NCBI RefSeq assembly: GCF_004337475.1
Contig: NZ_SJZJ01000001.1
Location: 223,826-287,825, forward strand
Length of the DNA stretch: 64,000 nucleotides
Source of the DNA: Nocardioides jejuensis
GTDB lineage: Bacteria > Actinomycetota > Actinomycetes > Propionibacteriales > Nocardioidaceae
Direction: 5' to 3'
A program made the position numbers and the translations under genes. Shown here piece by piece: positions 9,378 to 18,114 of the stretch. How positions within the stretch are numbered: the first letter of the stretch is position 1; the number at the start of each line of letters is the position of its first letter. The notes beneath the pieces were generated by a model that saw nothing but the letters and a program-made list of their open reading frames with translations, was not told the origin of the DNA and ran no database searches.

Positions 9378-10715
9378 ATGACTCTTCGCGTTGCTGTGGT
9401 GGGTGGCGGTCCGGCCGGCATCTACGCCGCTGACATCCTCACCAAGTCCGACGTCGATGTCTCCGTCGACATCATCGAGCGCCTCCCCGCGCCGTTCGGC
9501 CTCGTGCGCTACGGCGTCGCGCCGGACCACCCGCGCATCAAGGAGATCATCAAGGCGCTCGACCGCGTGCTGGACAAGCCGGAGATCCGCTTCCTCGGCA
9601 ACGTCAACTTCGGCACCGACGTCAAGCTCGAGGAACTCCAGGAGTTCTACGACGCGGTCATCTTCTCCACCGGTGCCAAGTCCGACCGCGACCTCGGCAT
9701 CCCCGGCGAGGAGCACTCGATCGGCGCCGCCGACTTCGTCTCCTGGTATGACGCCCACCCGGACGACGCCCCCACGTGGGACTTCGAGGGCGCGACCCGC
9801 GTCGCCGTCCTCGGTGTCGGCAACGTCGCGCTCGACGTCGCCCGCGTCCTCGCGAAGACCGCTGACGAGATGCTCGTGACCGACATCCCGGCGCAGGTCT
9901 TCGAGGGCCTGAAGACCAAGCAGATCACCGACGTGCACGTCTTCTCGCGCCGCGGCCCGGCGTACGCGAAGTTCTCGCCGCTGGAGCTGCGCGAGCTCAA
10001 CCACTCGCCGAACGTCGAGGTCGTCGTGCACCCCGAGGGCTTCGACGTCGACGCCGACGGCATGGAGCACATCGGCAAGCACAAGTCGCAGAAGATGGTG
10101 CTCGACACCCTCGCCAACTGGGTGGGTCGCGACGAGGTCGGCAAGCCGCACCGCATCCACCTGCACTTCATGGAGCAGCCGGCCGAGGTCGTCACCGACG
10201 CCGACGGCAAGGTCGTCGCGTTCAAGACCGAGCGCACGCACTCCCCCAACGCCGACGGCACCGTCGAGGGCACCGGCGAGATCACCGAGTGGCCCGTCGG
10301 TCAGGTCTACCGCGCCATCGGCTACAAGTCCGACGCGCTGCCGGGCCTCCCGTGGGACGAGCGCAAGGCGGTCATCCCGAACGACGGCGGCAAGGTCCTC
10401 GACCTCGAGGGCAACCACATCCCCGGCGTCTTCACCACCGGCTGGATCAAGCGCGGCCCGGTCGGCCTCATCGGCCACACCAAGTCCGACGCCGCCGAGA
10501 CCGTCGGCCACCTGCTCGAGCTCACGACCGAGACGGCGCCGCAGCGCTCCGACGAGGCCGTCGACGCGTTCTTCGCCGAGCGTGGCGCCAACGTGTTCAC
10601 CCACGAGCACTGGCTCAAGCTCAACGAGCACGAGATCGCGCTGGGCGAGGCCCAGGAGCGCCTCCGGGTCAAGGTCCCGACCCGCGAGGGCATGCTCGAC
10701 GCCGGCCAGAGCTGA
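9378..10715 (+). CDS. fprA: Ferredoxin/adrenodoxin-type NADP+ reductase FprA
   Basis: A 445-residue FAD flavoprotein of the adrenodoxin-reductase type. It moves electrons between NADPH and ferredoxin. The N-terminus RVAVVGGGPAGIYAA is the FAD-binding GxGxxG. PFGLVRYGVAPDHPRIK is the family block after it. VLGVGNVALDVARVL is the NADP-binding Rossmann motif, and GWIKRGPVGLIGHTKSDA is the C-terminal FAD contact. The ATG at 9378 directly precedes the FAD motif; the reading frame stays open upstream but runs through lysR on the other strand. A strong terminator follows. Confidence 0.95.
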   Translation: MTLRVAVVGGGPAGIYAADILTKSDVDVSVDIIERLPAPFGLVRYGVAPDHPRIKEIIKALDRVLDKPEIRFLGNVNFGTDVKLEELQEFYDAVIFSTGAKSDRDLGIPGEEHSIGAADFVSWYDAHPDDAPTWDFEGATRVAVLGVGNVALDVARVLAKTADEMLVTDIPAQVFEGLKTKQITDVHVFSRRGPAYAKFSPLELRELNHSPNVEVVVHPEGFDVDADGMEHIGKHKSQKMVLDTLANWVGRDEVGKPHRIHLHFMEQPAEVVTDADGKVVAFKTERTHSPNADGTVEGTGEITEWPVGQVYRAIGYKSDALPGLPWDERKAVIPNDGGKVLDLEGNHIPGVFTTGWIKRGPVGLIGHTKSDAAETVGHLLELTTETAPQRSDEAVDAFFAERGANVFTHEHWLKLNEHEIALGEAQERLRVKVPTREGMLDAGQS

Positions 10716-10733
10716 TCCTGGTCCGAGTCATCT

Positions 10734-10768
10734 GCAACGGCGGCCCGGTTGATCCGGGCCGCCGTTGC
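10734..10768 (+). terminator. Intrinsic terminator after fprA
   Basis: GCAACGGCGGCCCGG (10734-10748) pairs perfectly with CCGGGCCGCCGTTGC (10754-10768) around TTGAT. The 15-bp stem lies 19 nt after the fprA stop codon and only 31 nt before the DinB gene. Confidence 0.8.
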
Positions 10769-10799
10769 GCATTTCGGCTGGCGCGCAAGACTGGCCGGC

Positions 10800-11369
10800 A
10801 TGAAGGACGTCCTGCACCGCTACCTGCAGACCAGCCGCGAGGCGCTGGTCTGGAAGCTCGAAGGCCTGCCCGAGCGCGAGCTGCGCCTCCCCCGGACTCC
10901 CACAGGCACCAACCTGCTCGGCCTGGTCAAGCACATGGCGAACGTCGAGGCCGGCTACTTCTGCGCCACGTTTGGCCGGCCGTGCCCGGCGCCTGACGAG
11001 CTGGTCGAGGAGTCGGCCTTCGACACCGACCCACAGGCGGACTTCTACGCACTCGCGACCGAGTCGTCGGCCGGGATCGTGGACCTCTACCGCCGGGTGT
11101 GGGCGGCCGCCGACGCGACCATCGCGGCGCTCCCCCTGGACGCTCCCGGCGAGGTGCCGTGGTGGCCGGAAGAGCGTCGCGCGGTCACGCTCGGTCAGGT
11201 GATGGTGCACGTCCTCACGGATCTGACCCGGCACGCCGGACACGCGGACATCCTGCGCGAGGAGATCGACGGCTCCGCTGGCCTGCGGGCTGCCTCCAGC
11301 AACGTCCCCGCCGGCGTCGACTGGCCGGCGTACGTCGCGAAGCTGACCGCGCTCGCCGACGGCGCCTGA
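10800..11369 (+). CDS. DinB/DUF664 family protein
   Basis: A 189-residue four-helix-bundle protein. The features of the DinB_2/DUF664 family are an early LLGLVKHMANVEAGYF block and a late TRHAGHADILREEIDG block. Their histidines (VKH and RHAGH) match the usual metal-binding triad. Members act as metal-dependent thiol transferases (bacillithiol or mycothiol S-transferase-like) or have unknown roles, and this one cannot be placed more exactly. The ATG at 10800 is preferred to 10749, because the earlier codons lie inside the fprA terminator hairpin. Confidence 0.8.
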   Translation: MKDVLHRYLQTSREALVWKLEGLPERELRLPRTPTGTNLLGLVKHMANVEAGYFCATFGRPCPAPDELVEESAFDTDPQADFYALATESSAGIVDLYRRVWAAADATIAALPLDAPGEVPWWPEERRAVTLGQVMVHVLTDLTRHAGHADILREEIDGSAGLRAASSNVPAGVDWPAYVAKLTALADGA

Positions 11370-11399
11370 GCCCGGCAAGGTTGCCTCGCCACCGGAGGA

Positions 11400-12770
11400 T
11401 CAGTAGAGCGGCTGGTGCGCGTTGTACGCCGCCTGGTACGCCTGCCAGTCGCGGGTGACCTGGTCGGCGTAGTCCGTGGCGAACGTGCGCGTCTCCGACT
11501 GCAGGCCGGAGACCGAGGTGATCGCGTTGTCGATCGCGGCGTCGGCCGAGTAGGTCACGCCGGTGCCCGCGAGGTCCTGGTCCGCGGCGGACTGGCCGGC
11601 GGCGAGCAGACGCGCGTCGTCGCGGATCGTGTCGTCCCAGATCGTCGAGGATGTCAGGTCGGTGATCGCCACGTCCTCGGCGTACGGGGACTTCTCCTTG
11701 ACCAGGACCGGCACGGAGCCGACGGAGGCCCAGCCGGCCTTGTTGTCCGACTGGTACGAGAGCCACTCCAGCGCGCGGGCCGGGCGCTCGCCGCCGGTGT
11801 AGGTGGTCGCATTGGGAGCGAGCTGCTTCGGGGCCGGGTCGACCTCCTGCTTGAGCTCCATGATCCGGTCGTCGTCCTGCGCGGTCGTCTTGCCCTCGAG
11901 CAGCGCGTACCAGCGGAAGCGACCGAGCGAGCCGGTGCCGGCGTTCTTGCGGCGGATGACGTCCTTGACGACCGCCTCCGACGTCGTGAACGGCGAGATC
12001 GCCGTCGTCCGGTACGCCGCGATGGCGTTCGTGATGTTGGTACGCGTCGTCGAGTCGACCGTGGCCAGATCCGTGTTGGCGGTGTCGAAGACCCGGACAC
12101 CGCTCCCGTTGAGCTTGGTCCACTTCGTCAGCAGGTCCAGACGGGTGTCGTTCTTCGCCTTCTGGATCAGCGCGTTGTCGTAGTCCGAGGTCCCCGACGA
12201 GGTCAGGCGGTAGGTCAGCTCGGAGGAGTTGCCGTGGAAGTTCGAGATCCACTGCTCGTACTCGGCGACGAAGGTGTTGAGGTCGGTGGTGATCTGCGTC
12301 GTCGTGCGGCCCTGCTGGCGCTCGGCGAGGACGATCGAGACCGCCATGCGGCGCAGCTCCCAGGTCCACGAGCCGCGCCACGCGTCGTCGGTGTCGGTCA
12401 GCTCGTACTGCTCGGTGTTGTCCGCGCCGCGGTCCGCCCCGAAGTTCTCCAGGTGCGCGTCGCCCATGATCCAGACGTCGTTGCCCCCAGTCGCGTACGC
12501 CGACGCCGGCAGCTCACCGAGGTCGCGGTAGTAGAGCGGCGAGGTGCCCCGGAAGAAGGCCCACGGGCTCGACGCCAGCTTCGTCGTCCGCGCGGCGAGG
12601 TCGTCGTCGGTCGCGTGGCTATTGAGCAGCGACAGCGCGTGGTCCTTCGCGTAGACGAAGGCGACGGGGTCGCGGGTCAGGTTGATCGCGGCATGGCCGG
12701 GCGAGGCGACGGTCGCGACGAGACCGACGGAAAGGGCAGCGGACGCAAGGGCGCGGGTCGAGAGACGCAT
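11400..12770 (-). CDS. Secreted DUF2252 protein
   Basis: A 456-residue protein with a signal peptide (MRLSTRALASAALSVGLVA, cleavage near GHA). It has the DUF2252 signature VWIMGDAHLENFG (residues ~99-111), preceded by FFRGT and followed by DDAWRGSWTWELRRMAVS. DUF2252 adopts a protein-kinase-like fold, and most members are cytoplasmic, so the export signal here is notable. An in-frame start 15 codons earlier (12815) would place non-signal residues before the hydrophobic stretch and is disfavoured. No partner gene is adjacent. The biochemical function is unknown for the family. Confidence 0.85.
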   Translation of the reverse strand: MRLSTRALASAALSVGLVATVASPGHAAINLTRDPVAFVYAKDHALSLLNSHATDDDLAARTTKLASSPWAFFRGTSPLYYRDLGELPASAYATGGNDVWIMGDAHLENFGADRGADNTEQYELTDTDDAWRGSWTWELRRMAVSIVLAERQQGRTTTQITTDLNTFVAEYEQWISNFHGNSSELTYRLTSSGTSDYDNALIQKAKNDTRLDLLTKWTKLNGSGVRVFDTANTDLATVDSTTRTNITNAIAAYRTTAISPFTTSEAVVKDVIRRKNAGTGSLGRFRWYALLEGKTTAQDDDRIMELKQEVDPAPKQLAPNATTYTGGERPARALEWLSYQSDNKAGWASVGSVPVLVKEKSPYAEDVAITDLTSSTIWDDTIRDDARLLAAGQSAADQDLAGTGVTYSADAAIDNAITSVSGLQSETRTFATDYADQVTRDWQAYQAAYNAHQPLY

Positions 12771-12900
12771 GGGCGGAAGGTTCCCGGCCACAGATGACGG
12801 GGAAGCGACATCCACACGACAGCGCGGGAAGACATGGGCGACGCGTCACGTCCATCACAGACAGATCCTTGGACAGCATGTCCATGCCATCATCGTCGGC

Positions 12901-13827
12901 ATGACGTCCCCCGCACTTTCCGGCCGCAACGGCAGCGCACCCGGCATGTCCGCGCTGGCCCTGGCCGACGGCACCGTCGTCGCCTGCCGCACGATCGGCC
13001 CGGCCGACGCGACAACCACCGTCGTCCTGCACCACGGCTGGACGCAGGACCACACCACCTGGGACGACGTCGCTCCCCTGCTGGCGCGCTCCCTCCGCGT
13101 CGTCCGGTACGACGCGCGCGGTCACGGTCGCTCCGACGCCGGACGCACTGCCGCGACGCTGGACCAGCTCGCCGACGATCTCGCGGACGTCATCCGTGCC
13201 ACCGCTCCCACCGGTCGCCTGGTCATCGCCGGCCACTCGCTCGGCGGTCCTGTCGTCCTCGCCTTTGCCGCCCGGCATCCCGACCTGCTCGAGCGCATCG
13301 ACGGCCTGGCGCTCGTCGCGACCTCCGGTGCGGGCATCGGCCGCGACATCCTCGGGCTGCCGTCCGCGATCACCCGCCCGGTGATGCGCGTGGCGCCGTA
13401 CGTCCTCGGACCGGCGACCCACCTGCCGCTGCGCCGGATGACCCGCTTCCCGGCCGTCCTCGCACCGGCGCTGCGGACCGGCCTCTTCGGGCCGGGTGCG
13501 GCGACGGCCGAACGTCGTCGGCGTACGGCGGCCCAGGTCGCCCGCAGCCACCCGCCTACGGTGGCGGCGCTGGCGAACGCCCTCGTCGACCACGACATGT
13601 CGGCAGAGCTCCGCACCCTCGGCACGACGCGCGTCGCGATCCTGGGCGGCACGCACGACGTCCTCACGCCGGTCGCCCACTCGCACGCGCTCGCGGCGGC
13701 GCTCCCGCACGCGAGCCTCACGATCTACAAGGGCGCCGGCCACATGCTGCCGTACGAGCGCACCACGGAGATCGCTGCCGAGATCGCGGCCCTCGCCGGG
13801 CGCGACGCCGGCAGCGCCGCCGTCTGA
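12901..13827 (+). CDS. Alpha/beta-hydrolase
   Basis: A 308-residue alpha/beta-hydrolase. The oxyanion loop is LHHGWTQD. The nucleophile elbow is AGHSLGG (Ser113). A late GTHDVLTP carries the acid, and GAGHMLPYE carries the catalytic His. The fold fits esterases, lipases, haloperoxidase-like and epoxide-opening enzymes; substrate cannot be told. The ATG at 12901 begins the cytoplasmic protein, and the frame extending back to 12682 only overlaps the DUF2252 gene on the other strand. It converges on ribA with a 13-nt gap. Confidence 0.85.
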   Translation: MTSPALSGRNGSAPGMSALALADGTVVACRTIGPADATTTVVLHHGWTQDHTTWDDVAPLLARSLRVVRYDARGHGRSDAGRTAATLDQLADDLADVIRATAPTGRLVIAGHSLGGPVVLAFAARHPDLLERIDGLALVATSGAGIGRDILGLPSAITRPVMRVAPYVLGPATHLPLRRMTRFPAVLAPALRTGLFGPGAATAERRRRTAAQVARSHPPTVAALANALVDHDMSAELRTLGTTRVAILGGTHDVLTPVAHSHALAAALPHASLTIYKGAGHMLPYERTTEIAAEIAALAGRDAGSAAV

Positions 13828-13840
13828 GTACCGACGCGGC

Positions 13841-14524
13841 TCAGGCGGACTCGCCGAACTCCTCGCCGAGGTCCAGCGTGTGCGCGGTGTGGTCCCGCTT
13901 GGCGACCAGGTAACGCTCGTTGGCCGCAGACAGGTGCACGCCGGTGCGCACCTGCTCCATCACGGTGATGCCGTAGGCGTCGAGCTGCACCGCCTTGTCG
14001 GGGTTGTTGCTCAGCAGCCGGATCTGCGGCGTGCCGAGCGCACGGAGCATCTGGGCGGCAGCGGTGTAGTCCCGCTCGTCCTCGCCGCGGCCGAGCGCGC
14101 GGTTCGCGGCGTACGTGTCGAGGCCCTCGTCCTGCAGCGCGTAGGCGTCGAGCTTGGCGTAGAGGCCGATGCCGCGACCCTCCTGGCGCAGGTACAGCAG
14201 GAAGCCGCCGACCTCCGCGATCCGCTCGACGGCCTCACGCAGCTGCGGACCGCAGTCACAGCGCTGCGACCCGAAGACGTCACCCGTCAGGCACTCCGAG
14301 TGGGGGCGCACGAGGGGCGCCTCGCCGCCGGACCGGCCACGGGCCACAGCGCCCTCCCAGTCACCCAGGCCCAGGGCCAGGTGCTCCTTGCCGTCGGCGA
14401 GGCCGCGGAAGGTGAAGACGTCGGCGACGGTCTCGTAGCCATCGGGAAAGCGCAGCGGGACGCGGACCCGCGTGCGGATCGCCAGGGACGGGCAGTCAGG
14501 CAGGATCGGAGCCTCGGTGGTCAT
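13841..14524 (-). CDS. ribA: GTP cyclohydrolase II
   Basis: A 227-residue enzyme that opens GTP to 2,5-diamino-6-ribosylamino-pyrimidinone 5'-phosphate, the first step of riboflavin synthesis. The zinc site C-x10-C-x-C is present as Cys78, Cys89 and Cys91 within HSECLTGDVFGSQRCDCG. Further signatures are LRQEGRGIGLYAKLDAYALQ and LLSNNPDKAVQL. It is a stand-alone RibA, not fused to RibB, and no other rib gene is nearby. The ATG at 14524 has GGGG about 8 nt upstream; an earlier start at 14569 lacks support. Confidence 0.9.
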   Translation of the reverse strand: MTTEAPILPDCPSLAIRTRVRVPLRFPDGYETVADVFTFRGLADGKEHLALGLGDWEGAVARGRSGGEAPLVRPHSECLTGDVFGSQRCDCGPQLREAVERIAEVGGFLLYLRQEGRGIGLYAKLDAYALQDEGLDTYAANRALGRGEDERDYTAAAQMLRALGTPQIRLLSNNPDKAVQLDAYGITVMEQVRTGVHLSAANERYLVAKRDHTAHTLDLGEEFGESA

Positions 14525-14629
14525 GGGTGCTCCCCTCGTGGGCAGACAGAAGGATGACGCTTCAACCATCTGTCCGACGAGGGCTATTCCCGGACGAGTG
14601 AGCGAATTTTCCGATCACCGCCGCCGGGC

Positions 14630-15436
14630 TCAGTCGATCTCGGCCGCCGTCGGCCACGGGTTGGCCCGGCAACCGTGCAGCCCCAGTGTCTGTTGCAGCA
14701 TCACCGGCGCCGGATCGCCCTTCGCCGGACACCTCGCGTGGCCGTGCCCCAGACCGTGCCCGACCTCGTGGTTGACCACATAGATCCGGTACGCCGCGAC
14801 GTCGCCGCCGTAGCTCGGCGCACCCTGCGCCCAGCGGACGGCGTTGATCACCACGTCGTCACCGTTGCGGCACGAGACCTGACCCTCGGTCGTGAGAGGC
14901 GCACACAGGTCGTCCGTCGTGCCGGGCGAGGCGAGGACGATGCGCAGGTCCGCCGATCCCCCGACGCGCACCATCGGCCGGCCGGTCCGGGCAGCCCAGC
15001 TCCGCGGATCGCCAAGGGTGCGGTCGACAGCCCGCGCGAAGGCTGCAGCGTCGTACGGCAGGCCGCGCTCGACCTCGACGCGATAGGTCAGCGCACCCGG
15101 CGGCGCCGCCTCGTCCGATGCCCGCGCGGCGACGAAGGCGCCCGAGGCGCGCTGCGGGATCTCCGGCCCAAGTGCCTCGATGACCGGGCGGACTCCAGGC
15201 GATGGCAGCACGCCCGCGCGGACGTCAGCAGCAGCCGCGGCGGCCAGCTCGGGCAGGAGCTGCTCGGCAGCCACGGCTGCGAGGTCATCGCGGTCCGACG
15301 GCAGGAAGGGCTGCACGCCGCCGATCAGTCCGACGTGGGCGGCAACAAGCCCCAGGAGGACGGCACCGCGCGAGAGGCGGCGCCGGCGTACGGGCGCGGC
15401 GCGACGACGTCCCGCCCCTGCCCTGCGCCGCCGCAT
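14630..15436 (-). CDS. DUF3152 membrane-anchored metzincin-like protein
   Basis: A 268-residue protein. A very basic cytoplasmic start (R/A-rich, residues 1-23) leads into one hydrophobic segment (about 23-42), giving an extracytoplasmic body. The C-terminal domain has NHEVGHGLGHGH, which fits HExxHxxGxxH (His223, Glu224, His227, His233), a zinc protease motif of metzincin type. Paired cysteines (LCAP, SCR, RCP, GCR) suggest disulfides. It matches actinobacterial DUF3152. Its substrate and biological role are unknown. Confidence 0.85.
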   Translation of the reverse strand: MRRRRAGAGRRRAAPVRRRRLSRGAVLLGLVAAHVGLIGGVQPFLPSDRDDLAAVAAEQLLPELAAAAAADVRAGVLPSPGVRPVIEALGPEIPQRASGAFVAARASDEAAPPGALTYRVEVERGLPYDAAAFARAVDRTLGDPRSWAARTGRPMVRVGGSADLRIVLASPGTTDDLCAPLTTEGQVSCRNGDDVVINAVRWAQGAPSYGGDVAAYRIYVVNHEVGHGLGHGHARCPAKGDPAPVMLQQTLGLHGCRANPWPTAAEID

Positions 15437-15465
15437 CCCGCGAGTCTAGGACGAGACCGCGACGC

Positions 15466-15651
15466 TCAGTGGCGCTTGGGCGCGACGCTGACCCACGCGA
15501 GGGCCACGCCGAGGCCGGCGGTCGCCGGGCCCACCGTGGCGTACCAGCTCGCACCGTTGCCGGCGTCGCCGAGCAGGCCCAGCCCGATCGCCGTCATCAC
15601 GCCGCCCAGCACCAGGAGGACGAGCCCGCAGCCCGCTCCGAAGATCCGCAT
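15466..15651 (-). CDS. Small two-helix membrane protein
   Basis: A 61-residue ORF with two hydrophobic stretches: GAGCGLVLLVLGGVMTAIGLGLL, and later ATVGPATAGLGVALAWVSVA. They are separated by a short polar loop, and the tail is basic (PKRH). Longer readings in this frame would overlap the ROK gene, so the ATG at 15651 (or GTG at 15657) is taken. No family is recognised. Confidence 0.55.
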   Translation of the reverse strand: MRIFGAGCGLVLLVLGGVMTAIGLGLLGDAGNGASWYATVGPATAGLGVALAWVSVAPKRH

Positions 15652-15694
15652 ACCCACGGCGTGATGGTAGCGAGCCGCCAGCACCCGCCCGACG

Positions 15695-16861
15695 TCAGGC
15701 GAGGACGTCGGTGCGCTCGGCAGCCAGGAGCAGACCCCCGACGAGCGAGGCGCGGCGGCCCAGGGCGCTGACCACGACGGGAGTGTCAGCGGCGTCCGCG
15801 AGTGCGTGCCGGCGCAGGCCGACGCGTGCCGCGTCGAGGACCAGGTCGCCGGCGAGGGCCAGGTCGCCACCGACCACGACCACGTCCGGGTTGACGAGGT
15901 TGACGATCGAGGCGAGGCCCCAACCCAGGTGGAGCCCGGCGTCCTCGAAGACCCGGCGCGCGGAGACGTTGCCCTCGTGTGCCGCTGCCACCAGCTCGGT
16001 CATGCCGACGCCACTCCCCTGCCCGGCGAACATCGCCGCCAGCGTGGCCGTCGACGTGTACGCCTCGAGGCAGCCGCGACTCCCACACCGACACAGTGGG
16101 CCCTGGTCGTCGATGGTCAGGTGGCCGATCTCGCCGGCCATGCCGCGCGCACCCCGGAAGAGCCGCCCGTCGATGATCAGGCCGCCACCGACACCGGACG
16201 AGGACTTCACGAAGACAACGTTGTCGGAGCCACGCGCGGCGCCGACCCGGTGCTCGGCCCAGGCGCCGAGGTTGGCGTCGTTCTCGACATGGACGGGCAG
16301 GCCGAACGCCTCGGCGACGACGGCTTCGGCGTCGACGCCGATCCATCCCGGAAGGATCGCCGAAGCCCGGACGACCCGGCCCTCGATCGGCGCGGGAAGC
16401 CCCACACAGAGGGTCCGGAGGTCGGAGCGGTCGTGCCCCGCCTCGGCGAGCGCCGTGTCGAGCAGCTCGCCGGCGAGCGCCAGCCCCTCGACGTACGGAT
16501 GGTCGGCGTGCAGCGGAGCCTCGGCCTCGGCGAGCACGACGCCCGCTAGATCAGCCACCGCGGCCGCGACGTGGCTGTGGCCGAAGTCGAGGGAGGCCAC
16601 CAGTCCGGCCGTGCGGGCAAAGCGCACGACGCTGCCCCGGCGCCCACTGCCGGGCTCGGTCTCGACGATGCCGGCCGCGCTCAGGTCGCGCACGATGTTG
16701 GACACCGTCGCCGCCGCCAGACCCGTCTCGCGGGCCGCCTCGGCCTGCGTGACCGACTCCCCACCGCGGGCGCGGAGCAGCTCGACGATGCGGCGCTGGT
16801 TGGCCGGCCGCAGGGCGGCGGTCGAGCCCGGAGCCGGTGACGACGAGCGCGAGGGGGTCAT
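15695..16861 (-). CDS. ROK-family transcriptional repressor
   Basis: A 388-residue ROK protein with an N-terminal winged HTH (NQRRIVELLRARGG, then ETGLAAATVSNIVRDL) joined to a sugar-kinase-like domain. The latter carries SLDFGHSHVAAAVADLAG and VENDANLGAWAEH. The zinc-binding ROK signature CRCGSRGCLEAY is intact. It is divergent from a xylose-type sugar ABC operon, so it most likely represses that operon with the sugar as inducer (inference from context). The ATG at 16861 follows GGGGG; a GTG at 16885 is possible. Confidence 0.9.
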   Translation of the reverse strand: MTPSRSSSPAPGSTAALRPANQRRIVELLRARGGESVTQAEAARETGLAAATVSNIVRDLSAAGIVETEPGSGRRGSVVRFARTAGLVASLDFGHSHVAAAVADLAGVVLAEAEAPLHADHPYVEGLALAGELLDTALAEAGHDRSDLRTLCVGLPAPIEGRVVRASAILPGWIGVDAEAVVAEAFGLPVHVENDANLGAWAEHRVGAARGSDNVVFVKSSSGVGGGLIIDGRLFRGARGMAGEIGHLTIDDQGPLCRCGSRGCLEAYTSTATLAAMFAGQGSGVGMTELVAAAHEGNVSARRVFEDAGLHLGWGLASIVNLVNPDVVVVGGDLALAGDLVLDAARVGLRRHALADAADTPVVVSALGRRASLVGGLLLAAERTDVLA

Positions 16862-16918
16862 GCCCCCGAACTCTGGATCACACACCCCGCGAGCGTCAAG
16901 AGTTGAAGGCTATTCGCA

Positions 16919-16935
16919 CTTTTGACTTTTCAAAG
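16919..16935. promoter_or_regulatory. Candidate ROK operator in the divergent promoter region
   Basis: CTTTTGACTTTTCAAAG contains perfect TTTGA/TCAAA arms around CTTT, in an AT-rich patch of an otherwise GC-rich genome. It lies between the ROK start codon and the importer start at 17041, where a repressor of both directions would bind. TTGACT within it and TTGACG at 16955 could serve as -35 boxes, though no good matching -10 is seen. Confidence 0.4.
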
Positions 16936-17040
16936 ACTTATTTGTGTTCACCTCTTGACGACAAGTATGTGACGCAGCACACTCAGGGAAGGTCATCCAC
17001 CCCGTCAGGCTGACCACCTACTCATCCCGAGGAGCTTCCC

Positions 17041-18114
17041 GTGGCAGCACCCATCACCCGCGGCGTCGTACTTGGCGCAGCCCTCCTGTTCGGCGCGACG
17101 TCCTTCACCGCGTGTGCCGCGAACGACGCCCAGAACGGCGGCAGCAAGAAGGACGGCGGCACGATCGCCCTCCTCCTGCCCGAGTCCAAGACCACGCGCT
17201 ACGAGGCGTTCGACAAGCCGCTCTTCGAGGCGAAGGTCGCCTCCCTGTGCAGCGACTGCACCGTCGACTACTACAACGCCGACCAGGACGAGGCCAAGCA
17301 GGCCCAGCAGATGGAGACCGCGATCTCCAAGGGCGCCAAGGTCGTCGTGCTCGACCCGGTCAACGGCGCCGGTGCCGGCGCGATGGTCAAGAGCGCCCAG
17401 ACCTCCGGCGCGAAGGTCGTCGCCTACGACCGCTTCATCGGCAGCGCCGACTACTACCTCTCGTTCGACAACGAGACCGTCGGCAAGATGCAGGCCACGG
17501 CCCTCGTCGACGCCATGGGCGGCAAGGGCAACATCCTGATGACCAACGGCGCCCCGAGCGACCCCAACGCGGCCCAGTTCAAGGCGGGCGCACACAGCGT
17601 CATCGACAAGGCGTCGGGCGTGAAGGTCCTCGCCGAGTACGACAACCCGGACTGGAGCCCGGACAAGGCCCAGCGCTGGGTGACCGACCAGCTCAGCAAG
17701 TTCCCCGCCAACACCATCCAGGGCGTGTACGCCGCCAACGACGGCCAGGCGGGTGGCGTGGTCGCCGCCCTGACCGGCGCCGGCGTGAAGGCCGACGCGC
17801 TGCCCCCGATCACCGGCCAGGACGCGGAGCTCGCTGCGATCCAGCGCATCGTCGCCGGCCAGCAGGCGATGACGATCTACAAGCCGATCAAGATCGAGGC
17901 AGACCAGGCCGGCGAGCTCGCCGTCGCCCTGCTCAAGGGCACCGACGTCGGCACGACGACCGACTACAACGGCGTGAAGTCGTTCATCTTCGACCCGATC
18001 GTCGTGTCGGCCGACAACGTGAAGGACACGGTCGTCAAGGACGGCTTCTACAAGGCGTCGCAGATCTGCACCCCCGCCTTCGCGAAGGCATGCGCGGAGG
18101 CCGGCCTCCAGTGA
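17041..18114 (+). CDS. Sugar ABC transporter substrate-binding lipoprotein (XylF-like)
   Basis: A 357-residue periplasmic-binding-protein-type lipoprotein. The signal peptide ends in SFTAC, with Cys25 the lipid-modified residue. The mature part is a type-1 sugar-binding fold: TIALLLPESKTTRYEAFDKP, KVVVLDPVNGAGAGAMV and VYAANDGQAGGVV match the xylose/multiple-sugar (XylF/ChvE) branch. It has a GTG start with GAGGAG 6 nt upstream. It is the first gene of a three-gene operon, and its stop overlaps the ATPase start. The exact sugar cannot be read, though xylose is plausible. Confidence 0.88.
   Translation: MAAPITRGVVLGAALLFGATSFTACAANDAQNGGSKKDGGTIALLLPESKTTRYEAFDKPLFEAKVASLCSDCTVDYYNADQDEAKQAQQMETAISKGAKVVVLDPVNGAGAGAMVKSAQTSGAKVVAYDRFIGSADYYLSFDNETVGKMQATALVDAMGGKGNILMTNGAPSDPNAAQFKAGAHSVIDKASGVKVLAEYDNPDWSPDKAQRWVTDQLSKFPANTIQGVYAANDGQAGGVVAALTGAGVKADALPPITGQDAELAAIQRIVAGQQAMTIYKPIKIEADQAGELAVALLKGTDVGTTTDYNGVKSFIFDPIVVSADNVKDTVVKDGFYKASQICTPAFAKACAEAGLQ

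Noticed and set aside
14525..14629. FMN riboswitch upstream of ribA
   Set aside because: The gap is only about 105 nt and holds none of the conserved FMN-aptamer blocks; ribA starts behind an ordinary ribosome site.
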